From NCBI GenBank assembly GCA_018667335.1, contig JABIVD010000025.1:1-64000 (forward strand): a stretch of DNA of 64,000 nt, in the 5' to 3' direction. Positions within the stretch are counted from its first letter, which is position 1, and the number at the start of each line of letters is the position of its first letter. The notes under the pieces were generated by a model. The model was not told the origin of the DNA. It did no database searches and was given only the letters and a program-made list of their open reading frames with translations. Made by a program: the position numbers and the translations under genes. The DNA is from Rhodospirillaceae bacterium. GTDB taxonomy: Bacteria; Pseudomonadota; Alphaproteobacteria; UBA6615. Of the stretch, positions 8,526-16,729 are shown piece by piece.

Positions 8526-8906
8526 ATGCGCTATGCACTCCTCGTCGCCGGCGCCGTACTGCTTTCGGCCTGCGCCAGATCAGCCCCGGATCTACCTCCC
8601 GACTATGGCTCGGTGAGTTCTCAGGCGAAGCTCTCTGCCGACCAATTCACGGCCGAGGATCTACGCCTGACGTGCAAGGGCATCTCGGCAGAGCGGGAGA
8701 CGATCACGGCAGAAGCCGGAAGACTCACCGGCGTGATCAAAGGGAACAGGCAGCACAATCAGGTCGCCGGGTATCTTGGTGGGCTGTTCCTGTTCCCTCT
8801 CATCGCAGCCAAGGAAAATCCCGACGAGAAACGGCGGCTCGATGCCATTCAGGGGCGTTGGGACACGCTCATCGCGCTGCAGCGCTTTAAAACCTGCTCA
8901 ACCTAG
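8526..8906 (+). CDS. Small predicted lipoprotein, unknown function
   Basis: A 126-residue predicted lipoprotein with signal MRYALLVAGAVLLSAC (lipobox LSAC, Cys16). It starts one base after the stop codon of the preceding lipoprotein, so the two are almost certainly co-transcribed and coupled. The mature region has a stretch starting SADQFTAEDLRLTCKG, a charged helix, then a hydrophobic glycine-rich segment (VAGYLGGLFLFPLIAAKE), followed by a helix with EKRRLDAIQGRWDTLIAL. The pattern resembles small outer-membrane lipoproteins with a glycine-zipper-like hairpin, but I recognise no family. Confidence 0.7.
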   Translation: MRYALLVAGAVLLSACARSAPDLPPDYGSVSSQAKLSADQFTAEDLRLTCKGISAERETITAEAGRLTGVIKGNRQHNQVAGYLGGLFLFPLIAAKENPDEKRRLDAIQGRWDTLIALQRFKTCST

Positions 8907-8919
8907 ACGCGGACGAAGA

Positions 8920-9384
8920 CTATACCCAACGACGGACCTGCGTTTTGTAGGACAGGTAGTCGTCGCCGAATTTCGCCTCGAGGAACACTTCCTCGCGGGC
9001 GATCACCATCCGGTCGATAACCAGCACCGCGATCACCGTTGCTGCGAGGACCCACACCCGATCGGCAGTGATCGCCACGCCGATACATCCGAGCGTCATC
9101 GCCACATAGATCGGGTTGCGTGACATCCCATAGAGACCATGGGAGATCACCTTCGTCGTCGGGCGTTCATGCAGCGGACTGGTGCCCGCGCGAGACAACT
9201 CCCAGGCGGACATCAGGACCAGCACGATCGCCAGCACGATGATCGGCAACCCGACCACCAGCTGGGTCTCGAGTGAAAGTCCACGCACCGGGATCAACCA
9301 GTCGATCCCGAACCCCGCCAATATTCCGGCCAGATAGACCAGCGGCGGCAGCGGCACATGCTCGCGATCCGCATCTTCGCTCAT
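8920..9384 (-). CDS. Isoprenylcysteine carboxyl methyltransferase-like membrane protein
   Basis: A 154-residue integral membrane protein with about four hydrophobic segments. The C-terminal half has the ICMT/PEMT-type signature HGLYGMSRNPIYVAM (near residues 82-96), followed by EEVFLEAKFGDDYLSYKTQVRRWV, the SAM-binding region of the family. Bacterial members are mostly of unknown substrate. The ATG at 9384 fits the small size of the family; a longer reading into the upstream gene is unlikely. It lies 11 bases after the stop of the metallo-beta-lactamase-fold gene and is convergent with the lipoprotein pair. Confidence 0.8.
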   Translation of the reverse strand: MSEDADREHVPLPPLVYLAGILAGFGIDWLIPVRGLSLETQLVVGLPIIVLAIVLVLMSAWELSRAGTSPLHERPTTKVISHGLYGMSRNPIYVAMTLGCIGVAITADRVWVLAATVIAVLVIDRMVIAREEVFLEAKFGDDYLSYKTQVRRWV

Positions 9385-9395
9385 ATGCGAACCGT

Positions 9396-10250
9396 CTACT
9401 TCGTGAGAGCTGCGTGCATCACACGCAGGAAACGCTCGGGGTTCAGGAACCCGCCACCCCACTGGTCATCCAGCGCCGCCAGCGGCTTTGCCACGACGAT
9501 GTCCTCGACGGACTTGCCGTCGGCGATCAACGGACGAATACCGTCGCGCGCCTTGATCAGCATCTCACGATAGGCGACCAGGTCGGCGCGATTGCCGACC
9601 GGCCCATGCCCCGGAACGATGACCGTGTCGTCATCGGCGAGTGCGAGGACGGTATCGATCGCCGCAAATACGCCCTCGACCGAGCCGCCCGACCTGGCAT
9701 CGATGAACGGGTAGAAGCCGTTGAAGAACGTGTCGCCCATATGGATGACGTCGGCTTCCTGGAAATGGATCATCGCATCGCCGTCGGTGTGGGCGTTGGA
9801 CGTGTGGAACACGCGCACGGTCTGGCCGTTCATGTGGAACGTGGTGGCGTCGTTGAACGTGACGACGGGCAGCGATGCCGCAGGCGCATTGGCGCTGAGC
9901 AGGCGCGCACGCACATTGTCATGGGCGAAGATCAGCACGCCTGATTTTCCGAGATTCTCATTTCCGCCGGTGTGGTCGCCATGGAAATGCGTGTTCAACA
10001 GGAAACGCACCGGCTGGTCGGTGACAGTCTTGATCTGGTCGAGGATGGCCCCGGTTGCAGGGGCGAACTGGTCGTCGATCATGAAGACACCGTCAGCACC
10101 CACCGAGACTCCGATATTGCCGCCCTGCCCGCGGATCACGTGGATGCCGTCGGCAACGCTGGAAATCTCTTGCGCGCTCGCAAGCCCGGGCAGCGCCATC
10201 GCCGCAAGCGTGGACGCGCCGATGAGCGCCCGTTTCAGGCCTTTGTTCAT
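9396..10250 (-). CDS. Exported metallo-beta-lactamase-fold hydrolase
   Basis: A 284-residue periplasmic protein. Residues 1-27 are a Sec signal peptide ending GLASAQ. The mature protein has the MBL fold with the zinc motif HFHGDH (88-93), a downstream HTDGDAMIHF segment, GDTFFNG and a C-terminal VPGHGP, supplying ligands for a two-metal site. It resembles the SoxH/quinoprotein-relay-associated branch of exported MBL hydrolases rather than true beta-lactamases; the substrate is unknown. It is divergent from the selenocysteine-type GST gene, with 158 bases between them. Confidence 0.88.
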   Translation of the reverse strand: MNKGLKRALIGASTLAAMALPGLASAQEISSVADGIHVIRGQGGNIGVSVGADGVFMIDDQFAPATGAILDQIKTVTDQPVRFLLNTHFHGDHTGGNENLGKSGVLIFAHDNVRARLLSANAPAASLPVVTFNDATTFHMNGQTVRVFHTSNAHTDGDAMIHFQEADVIHMGDTFFNGFYPFIDARSGGSVEGVFAAIDTVLALADDDTVIVPGHGPVGNRADLVAYREMLIKARDGIRPLIADGKSVEDIVVAKPLAALDDQWGGGFLNPERFLRVMHAALTK

Positions 10251-10408
10251 GGTCTTCTCCCGCAGGTTGCTGTTGGGGTAAAACTAGCTGCGGGGCGCGG
10301 TGCGGACAATTGCCTGACCGCTCACAACATCGTCAGAGGCGGCGTAGAGGCGTTTTGACCCCCGTCCGCCACAGTCCTATGATCGGGGCCTGTCTTGAGA
10401 GGAAAATC

Positions 10409-11101
10409 ATGACCACCAAATATCATCTGATCAGTTCGTTCACCTGACCATGGGTCCAGCGCGCCGTGATCCTTTTGCGCGCCAAAGATGTCGAGTTCGA
10501 TGTCACCTACGTCAATCTCCGGGAGAAGCCCGACTGGTTCCTCGAAATCTCGCCCCATGGCAAGGTTCCTGTCCTGAAGGTCGGTGACGACATTCTGTTC
10601 GAATCCAGCGCCATCGCCGAGTTTCTCGACGAAATGGTCCCGCCGCGGCTCCACCCGGAAGACCCGATCGCGCGCGCCAAGAACCGTGCATGGACGGATT
10701 TCACGCCGACTTTCGCGGGCGCCTTGAGCAAGATCCACTACGCCAAGACCCGCGAAGACATGGAAGCCGCGGTTGCCGACGCACCAACGGTCCTCACCAA
10801 GGTCGAGGCGGCGCTCGCCGGTCGCGGCAACAACGGGCCGTTCTTCAACGGGCCGGACATGTCACTGGTGGATGCGGCCTACGCGCCCTTCCTGCAGCGC
10901 TACCTGCTGATCGACGAAGGTCTGAAGAACGACGTTCTGAAAGACTTCCCGCTGATCCGTGCCTGGGCCGAGACGCTCATGGCCGACGAACGGGTGACCG
11001 GCGCCGTGCCGGACAATTTCGAGGACGAGTTCATCGGCAACCTGCATCGCCGCGATTTGTATGCGCGGGAATTCTTCGACAACACGATCGCCGCCGAATA
11101 A
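10409..11101 (+). CDS. Glutathione S-transferase family protein with in-frame TGA at the active-site position (probable selenoprotein)
   Basis: Reading from ATG 10409 (GAGAGGAAAATC just upstream) gives MTTKYHLISSFT, then TGA at codon 13 (10445-10447), then PWVQRAVILLRAKDVEF in the same frame, and the frame stays open to 11101 (230 residues). The TGA falls exactly where Cys is expected in the CPWxQR/CPxxxR motif of omega/beta-like GSTs and glutaredoxins. The thioredoxin-like domain continues with GKVPVLKVGD and ESSAIAEFLDE, followed by an all-helical C-terminal domain. Restart at GTG 10466 would delete the first strand and the active site. A hairpin suited to a bacterial SECIS follows the TGA. 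Alternatives are a true nonsense mutation or a sequencing error for TGC. Selenocysteine machinery is not in this window. It is followed 31 bases later by a YCII-domain gene. Confidence 0.8.
10452..10482 (+). promoter_or_regulatory. Candidate bacterial SECIS hairpin
   Basis: Just after the TGA codon a 6-bp G/C stem can form between GCGCGC at 10459-10464 and GCGCGC at 10477-10482, with a 12-base loop beginning CG. There are 17 bases between TGA and the loop, and G is the second loop base; this agrees with the general bacterial SECIS layout as I recall it (short stem, G among the first two loop bases, loop about 16-37 bases from UGA). A competing 5-bp helix (10452-10456 with 10468-10472, including one G-U pair) overlaps it. 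SelB binding is inferred, not shown. Confidence 0.5.
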
Positions 11102-11132
11102 CCCCTGCCAACGAGCAAAGGACGGGACAAAC

Positions 11133-11840
11133 ATGGCCAAGGATCCGTCCAACCCCGTTGAAAATCCGGGTGGCTACCGGCCCGACGACCCGCGATACGG
11201 GCTTTCGGGTCAGGCGCTGCAGGATTACTACCTGTCGCAACCGCCGCAGTGGTTCATCCGCTCCATGTACGCGCCCGACGCACTCGACCGGCGCGCGCAG
11301 GCGATGGCAGAGCATCTCGCCTATCAGCAGAAATTTCGCGACAAGGTCCACTTCGCCGGGCCGCTCCTGAGCGACGACGGGTCCGCCCCCCTCGGCACCA
11401 TGGCCATTATCGAGATGCCCGACCGGGCCGCCGCCGAGGCTTACGTGGCCGGTGACGGCTTCGCCAGGGCCGGCATGCTGGAGCCGCCGACGATCACACG
11501 CTTCGTCTCGAGCAAACGCCTGAAGCATTTCGACCGGGCCCCGGATCCAGACCTGCAGCTGTTCGTGTGCGAATGCCTCGACGGGCCCGATGCCGCGACC
11601 CTGCGGCCACAAACCGCCGCCGACCATCACGCCTATCAGGGCTCGATCATCGACCGCTACATGGCCCACGGGCCCCTGCGGGGCGACGACGGCGTCGCGC
11701 TGCTCGGCAGCCTCTTTCTCATTGAAGTCGCCGACCGAAACACCGCGGAGCTCCTGGTCGCCAACGAACCGATGACCGCAGGCGGCGTGTTCGGCGCGGT
11801 CAACATCCACCGCTGGCGCCTCGGGAAGTCGCTCTCCTAG
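11133..11840 (+). CDS. Protein with two YCII-related domains
   Basis: A 235-residue soluble protein built of two YciI-like ferredoxin-fold repeats. The first spans roughly residues 40-120 (FIRSMYAPDALDRR, then HFAGPLLSDDGSAPLGTMAIIEM); the second spans about 135-230 (LFVCECLDG, then YMAHGPLRGDDGVALLGSLFLIEV). In each, the conserved HxxxGPL plus D-G-x-x-G-S/T pattern is visible. YCII proteins are small dimeric enzymes or binding proteins related to muconolactone isomerase and EthD; a fused pair mimics the dimer. The N-terminus is an extended Pro-rich segment. Start ATG 11133 follows AAAGGACGGGAC. It lies between the GST and the PanE-like reductase and is probably co-transcribed with both. Confidence 0.82.
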   Translation: MAKDPSNPVENPGGYRPDDPRYGLSGQALQDYYLSQPPQWFIRSMYAPDALDRRAQAMAEHLAYQQKFRDKVHFAGPLLSDDGSAPLGTMAIIEMPDRAAAEAYVAGDGFARAGMLEPPTITRFVSSKRLKHFDRAPDPDLQLFVCECLDGPDAATLRPQTAADHHAYQGSIIDRYMAHGPLRGDDGVALLGSLFLIEVADRNTAELLVANEPMTAGGVFGAVNIHRWRLGKSLS

Positions 11841-11844
11841 ACCC

Positions 11845-12873
11845 ATGACCAAACGCATCGCCATTATGGGTTCCGGCGCCAACGGCAGCGCGATCGGTGC
11901 CGACCTCGTCCGCGCCGGGCTCGACGTGAAGCTGATCGACCAGTGGCCGGCCCATGTGGAGGCCATGCGCGCGAACGGCGTCACCATCCGGCTGCCGGAC
12001 GAAACCATCACCACGCCGGTCGACGCCTATCATCTGTGCGACATCGCGACCTTCACCGAGCCGTTCGATGTGGTCCTGATGCTGTTCAAGGCCTACGACA
12101 CGCGCTGGGCGGCCGAACTCATCAAGCCCCATCTGGCCGAGGACGGACTCCTCATCGGGGTGCAGAACGGCATGACCACCGAGACCATTTCCGACGTCGT
12201 CGGACCCGAACGCACGCTGGGCTGCGTCATCGAGTTGGCGTCAGAACTGGCCGAGCCCGGGGTCGTGATCCGGCGCTCACCGCCCGAACAGGGGTCCTGG
12301 TTCGCGCTGGGCAGCGTCGATCCCGCCACGGCCGGGCGCGAAGTTGAAATCGCAGACATACTGAAACATGTCGGCGTGGTCGAAATCTCTCCCGATATCC
12401 TTTCGTCGAAGTGGATGAAGCTGGTCATGAACTCGATGACGCTGGCGACGGCGGCACTGCTGGGCTCGGGACTGAACGAATCCTACGCAATCCCCGGCAT
12501 GCGCGATCTGATGCTCAAGGCCGGTGGCGAGGCGCTGGCGGCCGGTGCGGCGCAGGATCACAAGCCGGTGCCCATCGTGGGCCTGGAACAGTCGGAAATC
12601 GAGAACACCAACCACCTGCTCGAAGTACTGATCGAGAAGCTGGAATCCTTCACTCTGCCCAACACACCGACGACCGTCCTGCAGGATCATACCAAGGGCC
12701 GCATGAGCGAGACCGACGGCATCAACGGACTGGTCGCCGAGATTCTCGCCGAGGCCGGACAGGCCGCACCCGCCAGTGCGGCCATCGCCGAGGTGACACG
12801 CCAAATCCACGCCGGAGAGATAGAGCCTGGCCCGTCCAACATGGATTTGATCCGCAAGCTTGTTGCGATCTGA
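11845..12873 (+). CDS. Ketopantoate reductase (PanE/ApbA) family oxidoreductase
   Basis: A 342-residue member of the 2-dehydropantoate 2-reductase family. The NADP-binding motif MGSGANGSAIGAD covers residues 8-20, and the C-terminal helical domain contains the conserved lysine segment SKWMKLVMNSMT and the late TKGRMSETDGINGLV motif. True PanE (pantothenate synthesis) is about 300 residues; this one is longer and sits in a catabolic context (GST, YCII protein), so it probably acts on another 2-oxo acid or lactone (inference). It begins 4 bases after the YCII gene. Confidence 0.83.
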   Translation: MTKRIAIMGSGANGSAIGADLVRAGLDVKLIDQWPAHVEAMRANGVTIRLPDETITTPVDAYHLCDIATFTEPFDVVLMLFKAYDTRWAAELIKPHLAEDGLLIGVQNGMTTETISDVVGPERTLGCVIELASELAEPGVVIRRSPPEQGSWFALGSVDPATAGREVEIADILKHVGVVEISPDILSSKWMKLVMNSMTLATAALLGSGLNESYAIPGMRDLMLKAGGEALAAGAAQDHKPVPIVGLEQSEIENTNHLLEVLIEKLESFTLPNTPTTVLQDHTKGRMSETDGINGLVAEILAEAGQAAPASAAIAEVTRQIHAGEIEPGPSNMDLIRKLVAI

Positions 12874-12898
12874 CGACCGGACGCCCTTCCATTTCCTT

Positions 12899-12994
12899 CG
12901 TCATGCGCGGACTTGATCCGCGCATCTAAAGCAGCGTTTCAAGAGATGCCCGGGTCAAGCCCGGGCATGACGGTTGTGGGTTCCCCGGCATGAC
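12899..12994. repeat. REP-like palindrome pair
   Basis: Two G/C-rich hairpins lie in the intergenic region after the PanE-like gene: ATGCGCGGA / TCCGCGCAT (12903-12911 and 12917-12925, loop CTTGA) and ATGCCCGGG / CCCGGGCAT (12946-12954 and 12960-12968, loop TCAAG). The loops are in opposite orientation, as in paired REP/BIME units, and a truncated third unit (CCCCGGCATGACG) follows. Such elements are scattered in many alphaproteobacterial genomes between convergent genes. I saw no second copy in the window. Confidence 0.75.
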
Positions 12995-13011
12995 GACCCG
13001 AAAACAGGCAA

Positions 13012-13866
13012 TCAGCCGAAGGTCGTCCGGCCCTTCATCGCCAGCATGCCTTCGCCGTTCGCAATCCAGACATCGATGGCGGAATCGCCTTCAGCTTCCG
13101 TGGCGGGACGGCCGCACACCGTGAAGGCCTCGGTATCGAAAACCGGACGGTGCCCGCGGAACTCGAAGCCGGAAATCGGTCGCTCGGGCCGGGAACGCCC
13201 CGCCAGGCCGACCATGAGGGTCGCGAGCAGCGGTCCATGCACCACCAGACCGCCATACCCCTCGACGTCCATGGCGTAGTCCCGGTCATAATGGATGCGA
13301 TGGCCGTTGAAGGTCAGCGCCGAATAGCGAAACAGCAGGGTTGGATCCGGTTCGACCGCCTCGGTCCACGCCGCGTCATCCGGTGCCGGCTCACCCGGCC
13401 GGGCCGACGCGCCCGCGCCTGTATCCTCGCGGTAGACGATGTCGTGCTCATCGACGATGGCGAGCCCCGCGCCGCCCGAGATTTCGTGGCGCACCGTCAC
13501 GAAGACCAACCGGCCCGAACGACCTGTCTTCTCGGTCACGTTTTCGATCGTCGAAACACGTGTCGCCGGCTCACCGAGGCGCAGGACACCCGGAAAAGAA
13601 ACCCGGCTGCCAGCCCACATGCGCCGGGCCGGGCCGACAGGCGGCAGGAACTCGCCGAGCGCGAGATGACCGTCGCGGCCCAACCCGGATCGGGGTGCGA
13701 TATCCCAGAAGTAGAGCCAATGCCAGAGCGGTGGCAACGCATCGCCGTCCGCGAGTATTTCGCCCGCGTCGTCGAGTGTTGCTCGCAGGGAAACCGCACG
13801 TTCCGTGCCGATCGTATCGCGGCGCGTCTCGGTGCGGCCGACCCAGGCCTGCAGGTCACCACTCAT
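13012..13866 (-). CDS. MaoC/HTD2-type acyl-CoA hydratase (mesaconyl-C4-CoA/itaconyl-CoA hydratase-like)
   Basis: A 284-residue double-hotdog protein: an N-terminal FAS1-dehydratase-like domain (residues 1 to about 140, including PPLWHWLYFWDIAPRSGLGRDGH) and a C-terminal MaoC domain with FRYSALTFNGHRIHYDRDYA. In the MaoC domain the Asp/Asn-His hydratase site is represented by NGHRIHYD, and GGLVVHGPLLATLMVGL is the following signature. This arrangement is that of mesaconyl-C4-CoA hydratase and related itaconyl/citramalyl-CoA enzymes. Its gene precedes nothing co-directional except the REP region, and it lies 27 bases downstream of the Gfo/Idh gene. Confidence 0.83.
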   Translation of the reverse strand: MSGDLQAWVGRTETRRDTIGTERAVSLRATLDDAGEILADGDALPPLWHWLYFWDIAPRSGLGRDGHLALGEFLPPVGPARRMWAGSRVSFPGVLRLGEPATRVSTIENVTEKTGRSGRLVFVTVRHEISGGAGLAIVDEHDIVYREDTGAGASARPGEPAPDDAAWTEAVEPDPTLLFRYSALTFNGHRIHYDRDYAMDVEGYGGLVVHGPLLATLMVGLAGRSRPERPISGFEFRGHRPVFDTEAFTVCGRPATEAEGDSAIDVWIANGEGMLAMKGRTTFG

Positions 13867-13893
13867 CGCAAGCTCCCGCGTTGCGCCGTCAAA

Positions 13894-15033
13894 CTAGGCT
13901 TCCAGCCCTTCCATCAACTCTTCCGGCGATATCGGCAGCTTCACTTCCTTGCCGGTTTTCGCAGACAGATCCATCGCCATGGTCAGCATCAGGTTGCGAT
14001 GGCCCTCGGCCGCCGTGGCATGGGGCGTAGGCTTCTTGTTGTAGATGCGCTGGAACCAGGTGTTGGTCTCCTCGCGCATCGGGCCCCACAACTCGCCGCC
14101 ATGGGTGTCACCCGGCGGGAAGCTTGTCATGAATTCCACGCTGCGCTTGGCCTCGATGGTCAGGCCGTCGGGCTGATAGGCGGGGCCCTGTGCGTGGTGG
14201 TCGGAGGCGAAGACGACATCGCGATGGGTGTCCTCGATGTCGATTATGCCCTCGGTACCGACGATGCCGATCTCGAGCCCATACACCGCTCCCGGCCAGA
14301 CCTTGGGCAGCGCCCAGCAAATATTCATCGAGAACATCGAACCATCTGCCATATGGAAGATCCCGAAGGTCGCGTCCTTGATGCCCAGTTCGTCGTGCAA
14401 AATCTTGTCCGTCGACTTGGCGTAGACCGAGACGGGATTACCCGCCTCGCCCATGAGCCAGAAGGCCATATCCAGGCTGTGCGTGCCCGACACGACCATC
14501 GGCGACAGGAACCGGCGGTCCTGGGTCAGTCGCGTCTCACCCGTCGGGGCCATGCGGTTCATGAACGCACGCACGACCGCGGCCGTGAAGTCGCCGATCT
14601 GCCCCGTCTCGATCCGCTCCTTGACCGCGAGGAAGCGGCGACGGAATCGCTGGGTGTAACCAACCACCGCATCCACACCCGCCGCCTCGATGGCTGCAAG
14701 TATCTGGGCAGATTCACGCGCATCGGTCGCCAGCGGTTTCTCGATGAACAGCATGTGCCCCTGCTCGACAGCGGCCAGGGTGGGCTCCACATGGGCCCAG
14801 GTTGAGGTCGCGATGATCACGGCGTCAACTTCGGGGCGCGCGATCAGCTCGCGGAAGTCGTTGGTGGTGAAATCCGCATCGATATCCTTGCCGAGCTGAT
14901 TCATGACTTTCTCGTTCACATCGCTCAGGCCGATCCAGCCGATGCCCGGAAAGTCCCGCGCGAGCGTCGCGCGCATCCGCCCGACCACACCACATCCCAC
15001 GACCGCCAGGCCGAGCTGTTTCTTTTCTGCCAT
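13894..15033 (-). CDS. Gfo/Idh/MocA family oxidoreductase
   Basis: A 379-residue dehydrogenase with Rossmann motif VVGCGVVGRM (residues 11-20), the EKP motif (FIEKPLATDA, near residue 101) and the C-terminal segment with GTHSLDMAFWLMGEAGNPVSV, which holds the conserved substrate-binding His. A YTQRFRRRFLAVKE segment corresponds to the NRRF-type helix. I chose ATG 15033 because GAGGAATGGGAA precedes it; the longer frame adds an unconvincing hydrophobic leader. The gene is co-directional with the MaoC hydratase and may form a two-gene unit with it. Inositol-, glucose- or N-acyl-sugar-like substrates are all possible. Confidence 0.85.
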   Translation of the reverse strand: MAEKKQLGLAVVGCGVVGRMRATLARDFPGIGWIGLSDVNEKVMNQLGKDIDADFTTNDFRELIARPEVDAVIIATSTWAHVEPTLAAVEQGHMLFIEKPLATDARESAQILAAIEAAGVDAVVGYTQRFRRRFLAVKERIETGQIGDFTAAVVRAFMNRMAPTGETRLTQDRRFLSPMVVSGTHSLDMAFWLMGEAGNPVSVYAKSTDKILHDELGIKDATFGIFHMADGSMFSMNICWALPKVWPGAVYGLEIGIVGTEGIIDIEDTHRDVVFASDHHAQGPAYQPDGLTIEAKRSVEFMTSFPPGDTHGGELWGPMREETNTWFQRIYNKKPTPHATAAEGHRNLMLTMAMDLSAKTGKEVKLPISPEELMEGLEA

Positions 15034-15072
15034 TTCCCATTCCTCAAAAAATAGAATTGATAACAAACGCGC

Positions 15073-15705
15073 TTAGAAAGTCGTTTTTCCGCCTTCGCGC
15101 GTCAAACTGTCCACGATGATTTTGGACACGAACTCCATCAGGAGAGCTCGGTCGCCCGTGAGGGGCTTACAACTGATGGTCCCCAACCAGGCAACACGCC
15201 CCGTGGCGCGGTCGCGCAATTCGACCTTTGCATCGATCTCCTGGTCGACCCCGGTGCGGGTCCCTCGGCCGGTTGTGTCGCCCCGGATCGTGTCGCGAAG
15301 CTCCGAAACGCCAATCTCGGATCCGGGATCCGTGGACCTTCGGGTATCGCTCCCGAACCGGTCGCCGCTCGATCGCGGCACCAGTCCCAGGAAATTCGAC
15401 TGGGATTCGAAACTGAAAACCAGTTGGCCGTCTTTGCCCGTCCCCCGACCTGATTTTTGCAGCGTCGCCAGGAAAATTTTGCGGAATTTCAGCGCCTCGT
15501 CGGTTTTGTCGAAGATATCGACCCAGAACCGAGGACCGGTCGGCACATTCCCGAGCACGAACGTCGAGATTTCACCTTCACAGACCGGGGCATCGAATCC
15601 CGGCTGGGCCTGGCGTTGTGCCAATGCCAGATGCTGCCCGGGCATCGCGATATACGCACTGAGCGCCAACGCTGCACCGAGCAAACCCTTGTTCAACTTA
15701 CGCAT
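15073..15705 (-). CDS. Exported protein of unknown function
   Basis: A 210-residue protein with an N-terminal signal peptide (KGLLGAALALSAYIAMPG core, probable cleavage after LALA near residue 29). The mature part has no family I recognise. It contains FVLGNVPTGPRFWVDIFDKTDE, an Arg/Ser/Asp-rich low-complexity middle (SSGDRFGSDTRRSTDPGSE and GDTTGRGTRTG), then a strand-rich end with DAKVELRDRATGRVAWLG. Two cysteines (about residues 43 and 183) could form a disulfide. It lies 39 bases upstream of the Gfo/Idh start but is unlikely to be functionally linked. Confidence 0.7.
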   Translation of the reverse strand: MRKLNKGLLGAALALSAYIAMPGQHLALAQRQAQPGFDAPVCEGEISTFVLGNVPTGPRFWVDIFDKTDEALKFRKIFLATLQKSGRGTGKDGQLVFSFESQSNFLGLVPRSSGDRFGSDTRRSTDPGSEIGVSELRDTIRGDTTGRGTRTGVDQEIDAKVELRDRATGRVAWLGTISCKPLTGDRALLMEFVSKIIVDSLTREGGKTTF

Positions 15706-15769
15706 TGCGTGACCTTTTCGTTCCGTGTGCGAACTCGGGCAGTCTACAGGGATTTATCCGCGCGCCCAA

Positions 15770-16714
15770 TCAATCCCCCGGGCTGGGGTCGACCGTCGAC
15801 GCGTTGGGATCAACCCGGCGCGGCACGCGCCGCACTTCCTTGCGTGCCAGCAACGTCGTGCCGACCACAATCACCCCGGCCCCCGCCCAGGTCCAGGGGC
15901 TCGGAAATTCGGCAAACAACACCAGGCTGATCAGCGCCGCCCAGATCATGCGGGTAAACATGGCGGGCTCGACCAGGCTCATATCGGCCAACTTGTAGGC
16001 CTGCACGAACAGGAGATGCCCGATGGTTCCAAACACACCGATCATGGCGAGGAACAGGAGCTGAAACGGTGTCGGCGTCTGCCAGACGAAAAATGCGGGC
16101 ACAGCGGTGATCGGGATCGCCAGGATCGTCATATAGGCGACGATCGTGGTGGGGCTGTCGTGGCGGGTCAGAATTTTAGCGATCAGCTTGGAATTGGAGA
16201 CCATGACGGCCGAGAACAAAACCAGCCAGACCCCCGAGCTGATTTCCGTAAATCCCGGTCGCACGACGATCAGACCGCCGGCGACCGCCAGGAAGATTCC
16301 CAGCCAGCGCATCGGCCCCACATGCTCACCGAGGAAGACCATCGCAAGGATCGCGACGAAGACCGGGCCGATCAGGCTGACGGCGGTCGCGTCGCCGACA
16401 GGCATGAGGGTGAGTGCCGTGAACCAGGACAGCATGGACACCGTATTCAGGAAAGAGCGGCCGATATGCCAGGACAGCTTCTGCGTGCGCAGAACGCCAA
16501 CCCCGGAACGGATGAAGAAGGGGATGAAGACGAGGAGACCGAATGCGACCCGGAAGAAGACCACCTCGAAAGAATGAAGCCCCTCGGTCAGAGTCACAAA
16601 GCGGATCGTATTGTGCATGGCAGCGAAAAACGCGCTCGCCAGCACCACCAACAGGAGACCGCGGACCGGGGCCGGAATCGCCGCGATCCTTTCATTCAGG
16701 GCTGCCAGCGTCAT
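15770..16714 (-). CDS. EamA/DMT-family transporter
   Basis: A 314-residue inner-membrane protein with ten hydrophobic segments arranged as two EamA repeats. The first repeat includes LLLVVLASAFFAAMHNTIRF and ALTLMPVGDATAVSLIGPVFVAI; the second includes VEPAMFTRMIWAALISLVLF. The drug/metabolite transporter superfamily exports amino acids, metabolites or drugs; the substrate cannot be predicted here. Its start is 15 bases after the stop of the large molybdenum hydroxylase gene, so it is likely co-transcribed with it. Confidence 0.87.
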   Translation of the reverse strand: MTLAALNERIAAIPAPVRGLLLVVLASAFFAAMHNTIRFVTLTEGLHSFEVVFFRVAFGLLVFIPFFIRSGVGVLRTQKLSWHIGRSFLNTVSMLSWFTALTLMPVGDATAVSLIGPVFVAILAMVFLGEHVGPMRWLGIFLAVAGGLIVVRPGFTEISSGVWLVLFSAVMVSNSKLIAKILTRHDSPTTIVAYMTILAIPITAVPAFFVWQTPTPFQLLFLAMIGVFGTIGHLLFVQAYKLADMSLVEPAMFTRMIWAALISLVLFAEFPSPWTWAGAGVIVVGTTLLARKEVRRVPRRVDPNASTVDPSPGD

Positions 16715-16729
16715 GCCGCCGGACCGAAA

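Noticed and set aside
10466-11101. GST frame starting at GTG 10466 as the complete gene
   Set aside because: It lacks a ribosome site and loses the first strand and the active-site position; the same frame continues upstream through a single TGA to an ATG with a good ribosome site.
13150-14805. Long plus-strand open frame across MaoC and Gfo/Idh genes
   Set aside because: No domain, biased composition, opposite to two well-supported genes.
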